The position numbers and the translations under genes were made by a program. From assembly GCA_036971475.1 (NCBI GenBank), contig JBAIZL010000002.1:15132868-15196867 (forward strand): DNA of 64,000 nucleotides. Direction: 5' to 3'. The stretch's first letter is position 1, and the number at the start of each line of letters is the position of its first letter. The notes under the pieces are model-generated. The model saw nothing but the letters and a program-made list of their open reading frames with translations. It ran no database searches and was not told where the DNA came from. The stretch comes from Prosapia bicincta (taxonomy: Eukaryota; Arthropoda; Insecta; Hemiptera; Cercopidae). Shown in pieces: positions 11,389 to 24,841 of this stretch.

Positions 11389-14300
11389 TCTGAAATGAGA
11401 GTGGATGAACTCTGCTAACGATAAAGATAGCTTTATAGATCTAACTGACCATCTAACAGGATTGAAGATGGAAGGGGTAAGTGTGAATATTCTGTGTCCA
11501 TTGACATACAGGTGTTAAGAGGTTTAGGTACTGTCTGAAATGAGAGCGGATGAGCTCTGCTAACGATAAAGATAGATTTATAGATCTAACTGACCATCTA
11601 ACAGGATTGAAGATGGAAGGGGTAAGTGTGAATATTCTGTGTCCATTGAAATACAGGTTTTAAGAGGCTTAGGTACAGTCTGAAATGAGAGCGGATGAGC
11701 TCTGCTAACGGTAAAGATAGATTTATAGATCTAACTGACCATCTAACAGGATTGAAGATGGAAGGGGTAAGTGTGAATATTCTGTGTCCATTGACATACA
11801 GGTGTTAAGAGGTTTAGGTACTGTCTGGAATGAGAGTGGATGAACTCTGCTAACGATAAAGATAGCTTTATAGATCTAACTGACCATCTAAAAGGATTGA
11901 AGATGGAAGGGGTAAGTGTGAATATTCTGTGTCCATTGAAATACAGGTTTTAAGAGGCTTAGGTACAGTCTGAAATGAGAGCGGATGAGCTCTGCTAACG
12001 GTAAAGATAGATTTATAGATCTAACTGACCATCTAACAGGATTGAAGATGGAAGGGGTAAGTGTGAATATTCTGTGTCCATTGAAATACAGGTGTTAAGA
12101 GGTTTAGGTACTGTCTGAAATGAGAGCGGATGAACTCTGCTAACGGTAAAGATAGATTTATAGATCTAACTGACCATCTAACAGGATTGAAGATGGAAGG
12201 GGTAAGTGTGAATATTCTGTGTTCATTGAAATACAGGTGTTAAGAGGTTTAGGTACTGTCTGAAATGAGAGCGGATGAACTCTGCTAACGGTAAAGATAG
12301 ATTTATAGATCTAACTGACCATCTAACAGGATTGAAGATGGAAGGGGTAAGTGTGAATATTCTGTGTCCATTGAAATACAGGTGTTAAGAGGTTTAGGTA
12401 CTGTCTGGAATGAGAGTGGACGAACTCTGCTAACGATAAAGATAGCTTTATAGATATTAGAGGCTACTGACGATCTAACAGGATTGAAGATGGAAGGGGT
12501 AAGTGTGAATATTCTGTGTCCATTGAAATACTGGTGTTAAGAGGTTTAGGTACTGTCTGAAATGAGAGCGGATGAGCTCTGCTAACGGTAAAGATAGCTT
12601 TATAGATATTAGAGGCTACTGACGATCTAACAGGATTGAAGATGGAAGGGGTAAGTGTGAATATTCTGTGTCCATTGAAATACAGGTGTTAAGAGGTTTA
12701 GATACTGTCTGGAATGAGAGCGGATGAACTCTGCTAACGGTAAAGATAGATTTATAGATCTAACTGACCATCTAACAGGATTGAAGATGGAAGGGGTAAG
12801 TGTGAATATTCTGTGTCCATTGAAATACAGGTGTTAAAAGGTTTAGGTACTGTCTGGAATGAGAGCGGATGAACTCTGCTAACGGTAAAGATAGATTTAT
12901 AGATCTAACTGACCATCTAACAGGATTGAAGATGGAAGGGGTAAGTGTGAATAATCTGTGTCCATTGACATACAGGTGTTACGATGTTTAGGTACTGTCT
13001 GGAATGAGAGCGGATTAACTCTGCTAACGGTAAAGATAGATTTATAGATCTAACTGACCATCTAACAGGATTGAAGATGGAAGGGGTAAGTGTGAATATT
13101 CTGTGTCCATTGACATGCAGGTGTTAAGAGGTTTAGGTACTGTCTGGAATGAGAGCGGATGAACTCTGCTAACGGTAAAGATAGATTTATAGATCTAACT
13201 GACCATCTAACAGGATTGAAGATGGAAGGGGTAAGTGTGAATATTCTGTGTCCATTGAAATACAGGTGTTAAGAGGTTTAGGTACTGTCTGAAATGAGAG
13301 CGGATGAGCTCTGCTAACGATAAAGATAGCTTTATAGATATTAGAGGCTACTGACGATCTAACAGGATTGAAGATGGAAGTGGTAAGTGTGAATATTCTG
13401 TTACCATTGACATACAGGTGTTAAGAGGCTTAGGTACTGTCTGGAATGAGAGCGGATGAACTCTGCTAACGGTAAAGATAGATTTATAGATCTAACTGAC
13501 CATCTAACAGGATTGAAGATGGAAGGGGTAAGTGTGAATATTCTGTGTCCATTGAAATACAGGTGTTAAGAGGTTTAGGTACTGTCTGGAATGAGAGTGG
13601 ATGAACTCTGCTAACGATAAAGATAGCTTTATAGATCTAACTGACCATCTAACAGGATTGAAGATGGAAGGGGTAAGTGTGAATACTCTGTGTCCATTGA
13701 AATACAGGTGTTAAGAGGTTTAGGTACTGTCTGAAATGAGAGCGGATGAGCTCTGCTAACGATAAAGATAGCTTTATAGATATTAGAGGCTACTGACGAT
13801 CTAACAGGATTGAAGATGGAAGGGGTAAGTGTGAATATTCTGTGTCCATTGAAATACAGGTGTTAAGAGGTTTAGGTACTGTCTGAAATGAGAGCGGATG
13901 AGCTCTGCTAACGATAAATATAGCTTTATAGATATTAGAGGCTACTGACGATCTAACAGGATTGAAGATGGAAGGGGTAAGTGTGAATATTCTGTGTCCA
14001 TTGAAATACAGTTGTTAAGAGGTTTAGGTACTGTCTGAAATGAGAGCGGATGAGCTCTGCTAACGATAAAGATAGCTTTATAGATCTACCTGACCATCTA
14101 ACAGGATTGAAGATGGAAGGGGTAAGTGTGAATATTCTGTGTCCATTGAAATACAGGTGTTAAGAGGTTTAGGTACTGTCTGAAATGAGAGCGGATGAGC
14201 TCTGCTAACGATAAAGATAGCTTTATAGATATTAGAGGCTACTGACGATCTAACAGGATTGAAGATGGAAGGGGTAAGTGTGAATATTCTGTGTCAATTG

Positions 14301-16965
14301 AAATACAGGTGTTAAGAGGTTTAGGTACTGTCTGAAATGAGAGCGGATGAGCTCTGCTAACGATAAATATAGCTTTATAGATATTAGAGGCTACTGACGA
14401 TCTAACAGGATTGAATATGGAAGGGGTAAGTGTGAATATTCTGTGTCCATTGAAATACAGTTGTTAAGAGGTTTAGGTACTGTCTGAAATGAGAGCGGAT
14501 GAGCTCTGCTAACGATAAATATAGCTTTATAGATATTAGAGGCTACTGACGATCTAACAGGATTGAAGATGGAAGGGGTAAGTGTGAATATTCTGTGTCC
14601 ATTGAAATACAGGTGTTAAGAGGTTTAGGTACTGTCTGAAATGAGAGCAGATGAGCTCTGCTAACGATAAAGATAGCTTTATAGATATTAGAGGCTACTG
14701 ACGATCTAACAGGATTGAAGATGGAAGGGGTAAGTGTGAATATTCTGTGTCCATTGAAATACAGGTGTTAAGAGGTTTAGGTACTGTCTGAAATGAGAGC
14801 GGATGAGCTCTGCTAACGATAAAGATAGCTTTATAGATATTAGAGGCTACTGACGATCTAACAGGATTGAAGATGGAAGGGGTAAGTGTGAATATTCTGT
14901 GTCCATTGAAATACAGGTGTTAAGAGGTTTAGGTACTGTCTGAAATGAGAGCGGATGAGCTCTGCTAACGATAAATATAGCTTTATAGATATTAGAGGCT
15001 ACTGACGATATAACAGGATTGAAGATGGAAGGGGTAAGTGTGAATATTCTGTGTCCATTGAAATACAGTTGTTAAGAGGTTTAGGTACTGTCTGAAATGA
15101 GAGCAGATGAGCTCTGCTAACGATAAAGATAGCTTTATAGATCTACCTGACCATCTAACAGGATTGAAGATGGAAGGGGTAAGTGTGAATATTCTGTGTC
15201 CATTGAAATACAGGTGTTAAGAGGTTTAGGTACTGTCTGGAATGAGAGTGGATGAACTCTGCTAACGATAAAGATAGCTTTATAGATCTAACTGACCATC
15301 TAACAGGATTGAAGATGGAAGGGGTAAGTGTGAATATTCTGTGTCCATTGACATACAGGTGTTAAGAGGTTTAGGTACTGTCTGGAATGAGAGTGGATGA
15401 GCTCTGCTAACGATAAAGATAGCTTTATAGATCTAACTGACCATCTAACAGGATTGAAGATGGAAGGGGTAAGTGTGAATATTCTGTGTCCATTGAAATA
15501 CAGGTGTTAAGAGGTTTAGGTACTGTCTGAAATGAGAGCGGATGAGCTCTGCTAACGATAAAGATAGCTTTATAGATATTAGAGGCTACTGACGATCTAA
15601 CAGGATTGAAGATGGAAGGGGTAAGTGTGAATATTCTGTGTCCATTGAAATACAGGTGTTAAGAGGTTTAGGTACTGTCTGGAATGAGAGCGGATGAGCT
15701 CTGCTAACGATAAAGATAGCTTTATAGATCTAACTGACCATCTAACAGGATTGAAGATGGAAGGGGTAAGTGTGAATATTCTGTGTCCATTGACATACAG
15801 GTGTTAAGAGGTTTAGGTACTGTCTGAAATGAGAGTGGATGAACTCTGCTAACGATAAAGATAGCTTTATAGATCTAACTGACCATCTAACAGGATTGAA
15901 GATGGAAGGGGTAAGTGTGAATATTCTGTGTCCATTGACATACAGGTGTTAAGAGGTTTAGGTACTGTCTGAAATGAGAGCGGATGAGCTCTGCTAACGA
16001 TAAAGATAGATTTATAGATCTAACTGACCATCTAACAGGATTGAAGATGGAAGGGGTAAGTGTGAATATTCTGTGTCCATTGAAATACAGGTTTTAAGAG
16101 GCTTAGGTACAGTCTGAAATGAGAGCGGATGAGCTCTGCTAACGGTAAAGATAGATTTATAGATCTAACTGACCATCTAACAGGATTGAAGATGGAAGGG
16201 GTAAGTGTGAATATTCTGTGTCCATTGACATACAGGTGTTAAGAGGTTTAGGTACTGTCTGGAATGAGAGTGGATGAACTCTGCTAACGATAAAGATAGC
16301 TTTATAGATCTAACTGACCATCTAACAGGATTGAAGATGGAAGGGGTAAGTGTGAATATTCTGTGTCCATTGAAATACAGGTTTTAAGAGGCTTAGGTAC
16401 AGTCTGAAATGAGAGCGGATGAGCTCTGCTAACGGTAAAGATAGATTTATAGATCTAACTGACCATCTAACAGGATTGAAGATGGAAGGGGTAAGTGTGA
16501 ATACTCTGTGTCCATTGAAATACAGGTGTTAAGAGGTTTAGGTACTGTCTGAAATGAGAGCGGATGAACTATGCTAACGGTAAAGATAGATTTATAGATC
16601 TAACTGACCATCTAACAGGATTGAAGATGGAAGGGGTAAGTGTGAATATTCTGTGTCCATTGAAATACAGGTGTTAAGAGGTTTAGGTACTGTCTGAAAT
16701 GAGAGCGGATGAACTCTGCTAACGGTAAAGATAGATTTATAGATCTAACTGACCATCTAACAGGATTGAAGATGGAAGGGGTAAGTGTGAATATTCTGTG
16801 TCCATTGAAATACAGGTGTTAAGAGGTTTAGGTACTGTCTGGAATGAGAGTGGACGAACTCTGCTAACGATAAAGATAGCTTTATAGATATTAGAGGCTA
16901 CTGACGATCTAACAGGATTGAAGATGGAAGGGGTAAGTGTGAATATTCTGTGTCCATTGAAATAC
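11389..16965. repeat. Large higher-order duplication, 4434-bp offset
   Basis: Rare variants recur with one offset. GTCTGAAATGAGAGTGGATG is at 11389 and 15823; the TTTTAAGAGGCTTAGGTACA variant near 11656 recurs near 16090; ATACTGGTG at 12531 recurs at 16965. 4434 equals 18 x 145 + 12 x 152, so the copied block is 30 monomers. The limits of the duplicated block are only bracketed, not fixed. Confidence 0.7.
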
Positions 16966-17520
16966 TGGTGTTAAGAGGTTTAGGTACTGTCTGAAATGAG
17001 AGCGGATGAGCTCTGCTAACGGTAAAGATAGCTTTATAGATATTAGAGGCTACTGACGATCTAACAGGATTGAAGATGGAAGGGGTAAGTGTGATTATTC
17101 TGTGTCCATTGAAATACAGGTGTTAAGAGGTTTAGGTACTGTCTGGAATGAGAGCGGATGAACTCTGCTAACGGTAAAGATAGATTTATAGATCTAACTG
17201 ACCATCTAACAGGATTGAAGATGGAAGGGGTAAGTGTGAATATTCTGTGTCCATTGAAATACAGGTGTTAAGAGGTTTAGGTACTGTCTGGAATGAGAGC
17301 GGATGAACTCTGCTAACGGTAAAGATAGATTTATAGATATTAGAGGCTACTGACGATCTAACAGGATTGAAGATGGAAGGGGTAAGTGTGAATATTCTGT
17401 GTCCATTGAAATACAGGTGTTAAGAGGTTTAGGTACTGTCTGGAATGAGAGTGGACGAACTCTGCTAACGGTAAAGATAGATTTATAGATCTAACTGACC
17501 ATCTAACAGGATTGAAGATG

Positions 17521-18881
17521 AAAGGGGTAAGTGTGAATATTCTGTGTCCATTGAAATACAGGTGTTAAGAGGTTTAGGTACTGTCTGGAATGAGAGCGGA
17601 TGAGCTCTGCTAACGATAAAGATAGCTTTATAGATCTAACTGACCATCTAACAGGATTGAAGTTGGAAGGGGTAAGTGTGAATATTCTGTGTCCATTGAA
17701 ATACAGGTGTTAAGAGGTTTAGGTACTGTCTGGAATGAGAGTGGATGAACTCTGCTAACGATAAAGATAGCTTTATAGATCTAACTGACCATCTAACAGG
17801 ATTGAAGATGGTAGGGGTAAGTGTGAATATTCTGTGTCCATTGAAATACAGGTTTTAAGAGGCTTAGGTACAGTCTGAAATGAGAGCGGATGAGCTCTGC
17901 TAACGGTAAAGATAGATTTATAGATCTAACTGACCATCTAACAGGATTGAAGATGGAAGGGGTAAGTGTGAATATTCTGTGTCCATTGAAATACAGGTGT
18001 TAAGAGGTTTAGGTACTGTCTGAAATGAGAGCGGATGAACTCTGCTAACGGTAAAGATAGATTTATAGATCTAACTGACCATCTAACAGGATTGAAGATG
18101 GAAGGGGTAAGTGTGAATATTCTGTGTCCATTGAAATACAGGTGTTAAGAGGTTTAGGTACTGTCTGGAATGAGAGTGGACGAACTCTGCTAACGATAAA
18201 GATAGCTTTATAGATATTAGAGGCTACTGACGATCTAACAGGATTGAAGATGGAAGGGGTAAGTGTGAATATTCTGTGTCCATTGAAATACAGGTGTTAA
18301 GAGGTTTAGGTACTGTCTGGAATGAGAGCGGATGAACTCTGCTAACGGTAAAGATAGATTTATAGATATTAGAGGCTACTGACGATCTAACAGGATTGAA
18401 GATGGAAGGGGTAAGTGTGAATATTCTGTGTCCATTGAAATACAGGTGTTAAGAGGTTTAGGTACTGTCTGGAATGAGAGTGGACGAACTCTGCTAACGG
18501 TAAAGATAGATTTATAGATCTAACTGACCATCTAACAGGATTGAAGATGAAAGGGGTAAGTGTGAATATTCTGTGTCCATTGAAATACAGGTGTTAAGAG
18601 GTTTAGGTACTGTCTGGAATGAGAGCGGATGAGCTCTGCTAACGATAAAGATAGCTTTATAGATCTAACTGACCATCTAACAGGATTGAAGATGGAAGGG
18701 GTAAGTGTGAATATTCTGTGTCCATTGAAATACAGGTGTTAAGAGGTTTAGGTGCTGTCTGGAATGAGAGTGGATGAACTCTGCTAACGATAAAGATAGC
18801 TTTATAGATCTAACTGACCATCTAACAGGATTGAAGATGGAAGGGGTAAGTGTGAATATTCTGTGTCCATTGAAATACAGG
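17521..18881. repeat. Higher-order repeat, 1029-bp offset (7 monomers)
   Basis: The GAAGATGAAAGGGG variant lies at 17521 and 18550, and the GTTTTAAGAGGCTT variant at 17852 and 18881. Both offsets are 1029 bp, which is 5 x 145 + 2 x 152. This indicates a recent local duplication of a seven-monomer block. Confidence 0.75.
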
Positions 18882-21404
18882 TTTTAAGAGGCTTAGGTAC
18901 AGTCTGAAATGAGAGCGGATGAGCTCTGCTAACGGTAAAGATAGATTTATAGATCTAACTGACCATCTAACAGGATTGAAGATGGAAGGGGTAAGTGTGA
19001 ATATTCTGTGTCCATTGAAATACAGGTGTTAAGAGGTTTAGGTACTGTCTGAAATGAGAGCGGATGAACTCTGCTAACGGTAAAGATAGATTTATAGATC
19101 TAACTGACCATCTAACAGGATTGAAGATGGAAGGGGTAAGTGTGAATATTCTGTGTCCATTGAAATACAGGTGTTAAGAGGTTTAGGTACTGTCTGGAAT
19201 GAGAGTGGACGAACTCTGCTAACGATAAAGATAGCTTTATAGATATTAGAGGCTACTGACGATCTAACAGGATTGAAGATGGAAGTGGTAAGTGTGAATA
19301 TTCTGTGTCCATTGAAATACAGGTGTTAAGAGGTTTAGGTACTGTCTGAAATGAGAGCGGATGAGCTCTGCTAACGGTAAAGATAGCTTTATAGATATTA
19401 GAGGCTACTGACGATCTAACAGGATTGAAGATGGAAGGGGTAAGTGTGAATATTCTGTGTCCATTGAAATACAGGTGTTAAGAGGTTTAGGTACTGTCTG
19501 GAATGAGAGCGGATGAACTCTGCTAACGGTAAAGATAGATTTATAGATCTAACTGACCATCTAACAGGATTGAAGATGGAAGGGGTAAGTGTGAATATTC
19601 TGTGTCCATTGAAATACAGGTGTTAAGAGGTTTAGGTACTGTCTGGAATGAGAGCGGATGAACTCTGCTAACGGTAAAGATAGATTTATAGATCTAACTG
19701 ACCATCTAACAGGATTGAAGATGAAAGGGGTAAGTGTGAATATTCTGTGTCCATTGAAATACAGGTGTTAAGAGGTTTAGGTACTGTCTGGAATGAGAGT
19801 GGATGAGCTCTGCTAACGATAAAGATAGCTTTATAGATATTAGATGCTGCTGACGATCTAACAGGATTGAAGATGGAAGGGGTAAGTGTGAATATTCTGT
19901 GTCCATTGAAATACAGGTGTTAAGAGGTTTAGGTACTGTCTGAAATGTGAGCGGATGAGCTCTGCTAACGGTAAAGATAGCTTTATAGATATTAGAGGCT
20001 ACTGACGATCTAACAGGATTCAAGATGGAAGGGGTAAGTGTGAATATTCTGTGTCCATTGAAATACAGGTGTTAAGAGGTTTAGGTACTGTCTGGAATGA
20101 GAGCGGATGAACTCTACTAACGGTAAAGATAGATTTATAGATCTAACTGACCATCTAAGAGGATTGAAGATGGAAGGGGTAAGTGTGAATATTCTGTGTC
20201 CATTGAAATACAGGTGTTAAGAGGTTTAGGTACTGTCTGGAATGAGAGCGGATGAACTCTGCTAACGGTAAAGATAGATTTATAGATCTAACTGACCATC
20301 TAACAGGATTGAAGATGAAAGGGGTAAGTGTGAATATTCTGTGTCCATTGAAATACAGGTGTTAAGAGGTTTAGGTACTGTCTGAAATGAGAGTGGATGA
20401 GCTCTGCTAACGATAAAGATAGCTATATAGATATTAGAGGCTACTGACGATCTAACAGGATTGAAGATGGAAGGGGTAAGTGTGAATATTCTGTGTCCAT
20501 CGAAATACAGGTGTTAAGAGGTTTAGGTACTGTCTGAAATGAGAGCGGATGAGCTCTGCTAACGATAAAGATAGCTTTATAGATCTAACTGACCATCTAA
20601 CAGGATTGAAGATGGAAGGGGTAAGTGTGAATATTCTGTGTCCATTGACATACAGGTGTTAAGAGGTTTAGGTACTGTCTGAAATGAGAGCGGATGAGCT
20701 CTGCTAACGGTAAAGATAGCTTTATAGATATTAGAGGCTACTGACGATCTAACAGGATTGAAGATGGAAGGGGTAAGTGTGAATATTCTGTTTCCATTGA
20801 CGTATACGTGTTAAGAGGTAGATGGGAGTACGTTCAAAAGAATTGGATGGGATAAAAATACAAAACGGATAGGGGATGGAATATTTAAGAGAAGAAAATA
20901 AATGTTTAGATGTGGGAGACTACCATGGGTCTAACAAGACTTTAGATCCATGTCTGAAGATGGAAGGGTTAGCCTTGACGTACGACATCCTGAGCTTTAA
21001 GCACTGCCAAAAAAAGGGGAAGGTTGCTCTGAGTGTTTTTTTTATTAAATAGGGTGAGTAATTATCAATAATATCATGAGTACCCATTAACCTTGTCACC
21101 GTTAAAGGTACTTGGTGGTAACACAGAAGCTTTATGTGAGCCGTGCTTCCTAATCATCAGCCAATAGAAATGGGAAATTCAGGTCGAAACCATTCTCATT
21201 ACGTACATTACTCCGAGTGATAAAGCCTTAGGAAAGGATAATATGTCTTCACTCCCTATACTCTATACAAGCATCATTGTACTTGGTATATTCCTAAGGT
21301 TATACTAGGACATTCTGAGTATATTGTTGTAAACAACTTATATAGTGATTTTAACCATTTTTGTTTTTAATTTTCTAATAAATAGTGTTTTGTATAAAAT
21401 ATGA

Positions 21405-21655
21405 CATTAACGCATTGAACGAAAATGGCCCAACCCGTACAACTGTTCCCGTGTACTTTCTGTTTGTTTTGTCTCCAGAAATAGCCTCAGAGAATTTATA
21501 AACTGTTTCCACTTGTGTATCTGTCAATAGCAGCCGGTGTCTTACGTTGTGTTACTAAACATGTGTCGGCAGGGAATTTAAATGTGGTTTTGTTGGAAAC
21601 ATTGTTTAGCACAAGGGTAAATATTTTTTCGTATAGTTTACACTTTCATTGGTAT
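21405..21655. other. Highly conserved ~250-bp core of module R
   Basis: The segment from ATTAACGCATTGAACGAAAA to AGTTTACACTTTCATTG differs at only a few positions from 47953-48200 and 62910-63158. Flanking sequence, especially beside the third copy, carries many substitutions and indels. No frame stays open through it. It could be a constrained non-coding element, an RNA, or a patch homogenised by gene conversion. Confidence 0.5.
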
Positions 21656-22269
21656 TCAGCTGAGAAAATACTAGGTAGATTTTGTTGTCCGTGACTTTCG
21701 ACGAAATGATTATGTTTAAAGCCAGTAAAATGTTAGTACATTGAATATAGCTATTTGTATATGTAGAGGCGATATTTCTCAAAACTATCACTAGAACTAT
21801 AACAATAAAATACATAATCTACCATGCTGTATATATTTACGATCTTGTATTATGTCATATCCGCATCTAACTGTTATAAATTCAACTTCGTATGTCAAAT
21901 ATCAATAGGGATATCACGAGAAAGGATAAACAATAATGTCTAGAAATAACTGAGCAATGTTAAAAGTTTGGCTTAAGTCTTCACGAGTCGCACTAGAATT
22001 AGATTTCGCAAAATGTCCGTTACGTGTTTCTTTAAGGTTCTAAAAATAAAAACAGTTTACTTTAGCCGTCAAAATAGAAGGCCGGTTCACAGATACCCAG
22101 TGGTGTGACTGGTTACGCATAAAATGACCTAAACCAGCAAAATTATCTTATATAAGTAATGTTATAGACCGATTTATAAATGAAAATATTGGCTCTACGT
22201 ATTCCCTAATAATCACTACATGGATTGATTTAATGCAAAATAATAAACACTTGAGGTTTTAATTTACTC

Positions 22270-22278
22270 ATATATATA

Positions 22279-22346
<68 letters not shown>
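22270..22346. repeat. (AT)n microsatellite
   Basis: Uninterrupted TA dinucleotides for most of the stretch. The orthologous tract at 48818-48894 differs in length. Confidence 0.95.
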
Positions 22347-22347
<1 letters not shown>

Positions 22348-22568
22348 CTAAATATACACAAATATAACTAAATACATAGATATAACCTTAAATATAAACT
22401 AATGCAACTATATACTTTTAAGGTAAATTACTAATTGAAAGTATTAGATATGTTTACTTAAATTTATAAAATAGAAACCTACGCTGCAAACTCTTATAAG
22501 CATTAAATCTCTGTTTTTTTTTAATATAATAAATATTAAGAACAGAAATATTAGGACCTACCGGGGGT

Positions 22569-22570
<2 letters not shown>

Positions 22571-22635
<65 letters not shown>
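22571..22635. repeat. (AT)n microsatellite
   Basis: TA dinucleotide run. The minus-strand open frame across it (a long Ile-Tyr run) is an artefact of the repeat. Confidence 0.95.
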
Positions 22636-22636
<1 letters not shown>

Positions 22637-22790
22637 CGGATATAGGAGTCCCTCATATCCTAGACCAGCCAACTCCGTTGACATTGACTACTTTAGGGAT
22701 GCCTTCCCTAGTTCTGGTATAAACCGAAGGAAAAGGGAGAGTGAGAGAGTGAAGCTTGCCTCTACCCAAAATACAAAATTAATCACTTAC

Positions 22791-22881
22791 CGACATTCAC
22801 ATGACTCCAAGATTTCTCGAAGCAATTTCTCCGTCATTACATCTGTTCCGTCAATGTTTGTTTGTCTCGTACATCTTTCCT
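22791..22881 (-). other. Candidate internal exon, weak
   Basis: On the minus strand, TGTTTATGCGTGTTTCAG precedes and GTAAGTG follows a 91-bp segment. The segment has one open frame ending ...LLREILESCECR. The second copy (about 49291-49399, minus) keeps both splice-like signals but has two single-base insertions and a stop, so it is broken. A 91-bp open frame is not improbable by chance, and a donor-like GTGAGT also exists on the opposite strand nearby. I do not recognise the peptide. Confidence 0.2.
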
Positions 22882-24841
22882 CTGAAACACGCATAAACAA
22901 GCCGGTGAGTACGATGTAAGTTTATCGAAAGTCTATTCCTGGAAAAATTACCTCTATTGTTGATAAAATCCTGAAAAGCTTTTACTCCCCGGAGGCTGCT
23001 GACTTTTGTTAAGAATTCACACAACCGTGCGAAGAATCAACTTATCAAGAGAATTTTTATTTTAATGTGACGAACCCTTTAGTTATTGTAAAATGTATGA
23101 CACAATTTTACATTCAAAATGAATGTAAGTAAAATAGCAATATATTAAGTAACGATTAGTAAGGTATTAAGGAATAAAAGTGGAATTTTCAAAATTCTAA
23201 AATGAATACATGTTCTAATGAAGAACTTAAGTTGGAACTCACTGTAATGAATAAATGTCATGCGCTTCTTTAATAAAATACAATTTGTTTTTAGGAATGA
23301 ATTACCTTCTGTAATATGATCAGAGATACACGATCAAAGAAATATACAGCAAAGAACCGTGTAAATATTTTGAACTGGTGTAAAGGTTTTTTTCAGATAC
23401 TCGCAAAGAATACCAACAAAAAACAAATATAGTCTAAACAATAATAACGTTTTGATCTGACATAAAGGTCGGTTTCAGAGACTCTCAAGGAAAACTAACT
23501 TTGAAAAAATAAACAATTGTACGTCATAGATGAGACTACATTCCTGTTCAAAAATATTAATTAAATTTAAAAATTTCTCTTAGCTTCTAACTGAACCTAA
23601 TAATGAGACTTAGTACGTTCTAACAATCGTTTTATTTCTCAATTTAGTTAATTCCTACATACACTATATTTAAGTTCACGCTTTAGTGAGGGGCGTTATT
23701 GTAGAGAGCGACCTCCCCCAGTGTGTGTCAATGTTACCTCGTAAGGGCAAAATATTTAATAGAATTACTAAACACATAAAATTAGAATATTTACTTTGTA
23801 ACAAATAGACGGGTATCTTAAGTAAACATTTAAAAAAATTTTAAATGTTTAGTTTGTGCGCATGCACTTTTACTCCAGTAGAAATACTTCAAGTTAATTA
23901 TTAAAGTTTTAAAAACTTATACCACTGTGTTTAACGAATGGGAATTACAATTTTAAATAAGCTAATATTCGAACAATAATAACAATAAACTCTTTTAACC
24001 TATGCGAATCTCCTTAACTCCTTAACTTCTCTTTTACCTTCTCCCTCATGACCAAAGATTAGGGTCTTAATAAATCACAACAAATATTTATTGAAATGAT
24101 ACAAACATTTTTCACTGTTAACCTTTTATAACTTACAATTGCTTACTAGCCCATTAACTAGTATTGAAATTTTTATCAGAGAGCTGAAAGTGGGGAAAAG
24201 AGAAAAACGATTGTGTTATTCTTGTTAAAACTATTAAAGCAAATCCTTATCCTATTTTAAAGGTATGGATAGTAGCATAAGTCAGGTATTTTAGAATATT
24301 TAGACAGTAATACAAAGAAAAAATAATTGAATATTAGTATAAAGGCCTATATAATCAACTTAAATATCGCAATAAAGTCAGCAAAACTATTCATACATTA
24401 TTATTAAGTTATTCGATTTCCTCGTGTAAGGTGCAAAACCAATACGGTTTAAACTCTCATATGTAAAGTCTAGTTCCATCTAACATAGTGAAGCATAATC
24501 CAATGCCACGGGAAAATTAAGTACTAAAGTTATGCTATAAAATTAACTCATAAAAGTTGCAATACTTGTTCTCGGCATTGGATCGGAAACCATTGTAGAA
24601 CTACAACGATAAATAAGTAAACTATATGCAGATGGAACCACAGCAGAGGCGCATTTGAAAACGTTTTAGGGTAACTGATAAGTGAAACGTATTTCGGATT
24701 AGATAGTGGGGGATTTAATTAATATCCTGTGTTCTGGCCAAACACAGAATTAATAATAAGCTATCAATGTACTTCCGTTAGTAGCCAAAGTTGTAGGAAA
24801 ATCATTTTTGTACAAGGAATTCTAAATCTTTTACTCGCGGA

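Larger units (their letters stand above)
5862..20815. repeat. Satellite array A: 145/152-bp monomers, about 100 copies
   Basis: Head-to-tail monomers begin GGATTGAAGATGGAAGGGG and contain TTAAGAGGTTTAGGTACTGT and CTGCTAACG(A/G)TAAAGATAG. Two length classes exist. The 145-bp form ends TAGATCTAACTGACCATCTAACA. The 152-bp form has TAGATATTAGAGGCTACTGACGATCTAACA, a 7-bp difference at one place. Spacings measured: 6156 to 6301 to 6446 (145), 7903 to 8055 (152). The left part up to about 7870 is all 145-bp; the classes alternate after that. The length divided by the mean period gives roughly 101 monomers. There are no spacers and no conserved reading frame, since 145 and 152 are not multiples of three. 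This is a classical tandem satellite. Confidence 0.97.

Noticed and set aside
5862..20815. CRISPR-like or coding repeat array
   Set aside because: The units are strictly head to tail with no variable spacers, and the periods 145 and 152 are not multiples of three. The 105-codon frame at 19706-20023 (minus) is a chance opening.
21606..21815. 69-codon minus-strand ORF shared with 48157-48342
   Set aside because: It is open in two copies, but in the third (63120-63330) a 2-bp length change breaks the frame in a region otherwise highly conserved at the base level. That argues against coding.
22454..22684. ORFs across (AT)n and (CA)n tracts (also 48690-48911, 53859-54428, 56113-56298, 57420-57662)
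   Set aside because: They translate dinucleotide repeats into Ile-Tyr or Thr-His/Val-Cys runs and exist on both strands and in several frames.
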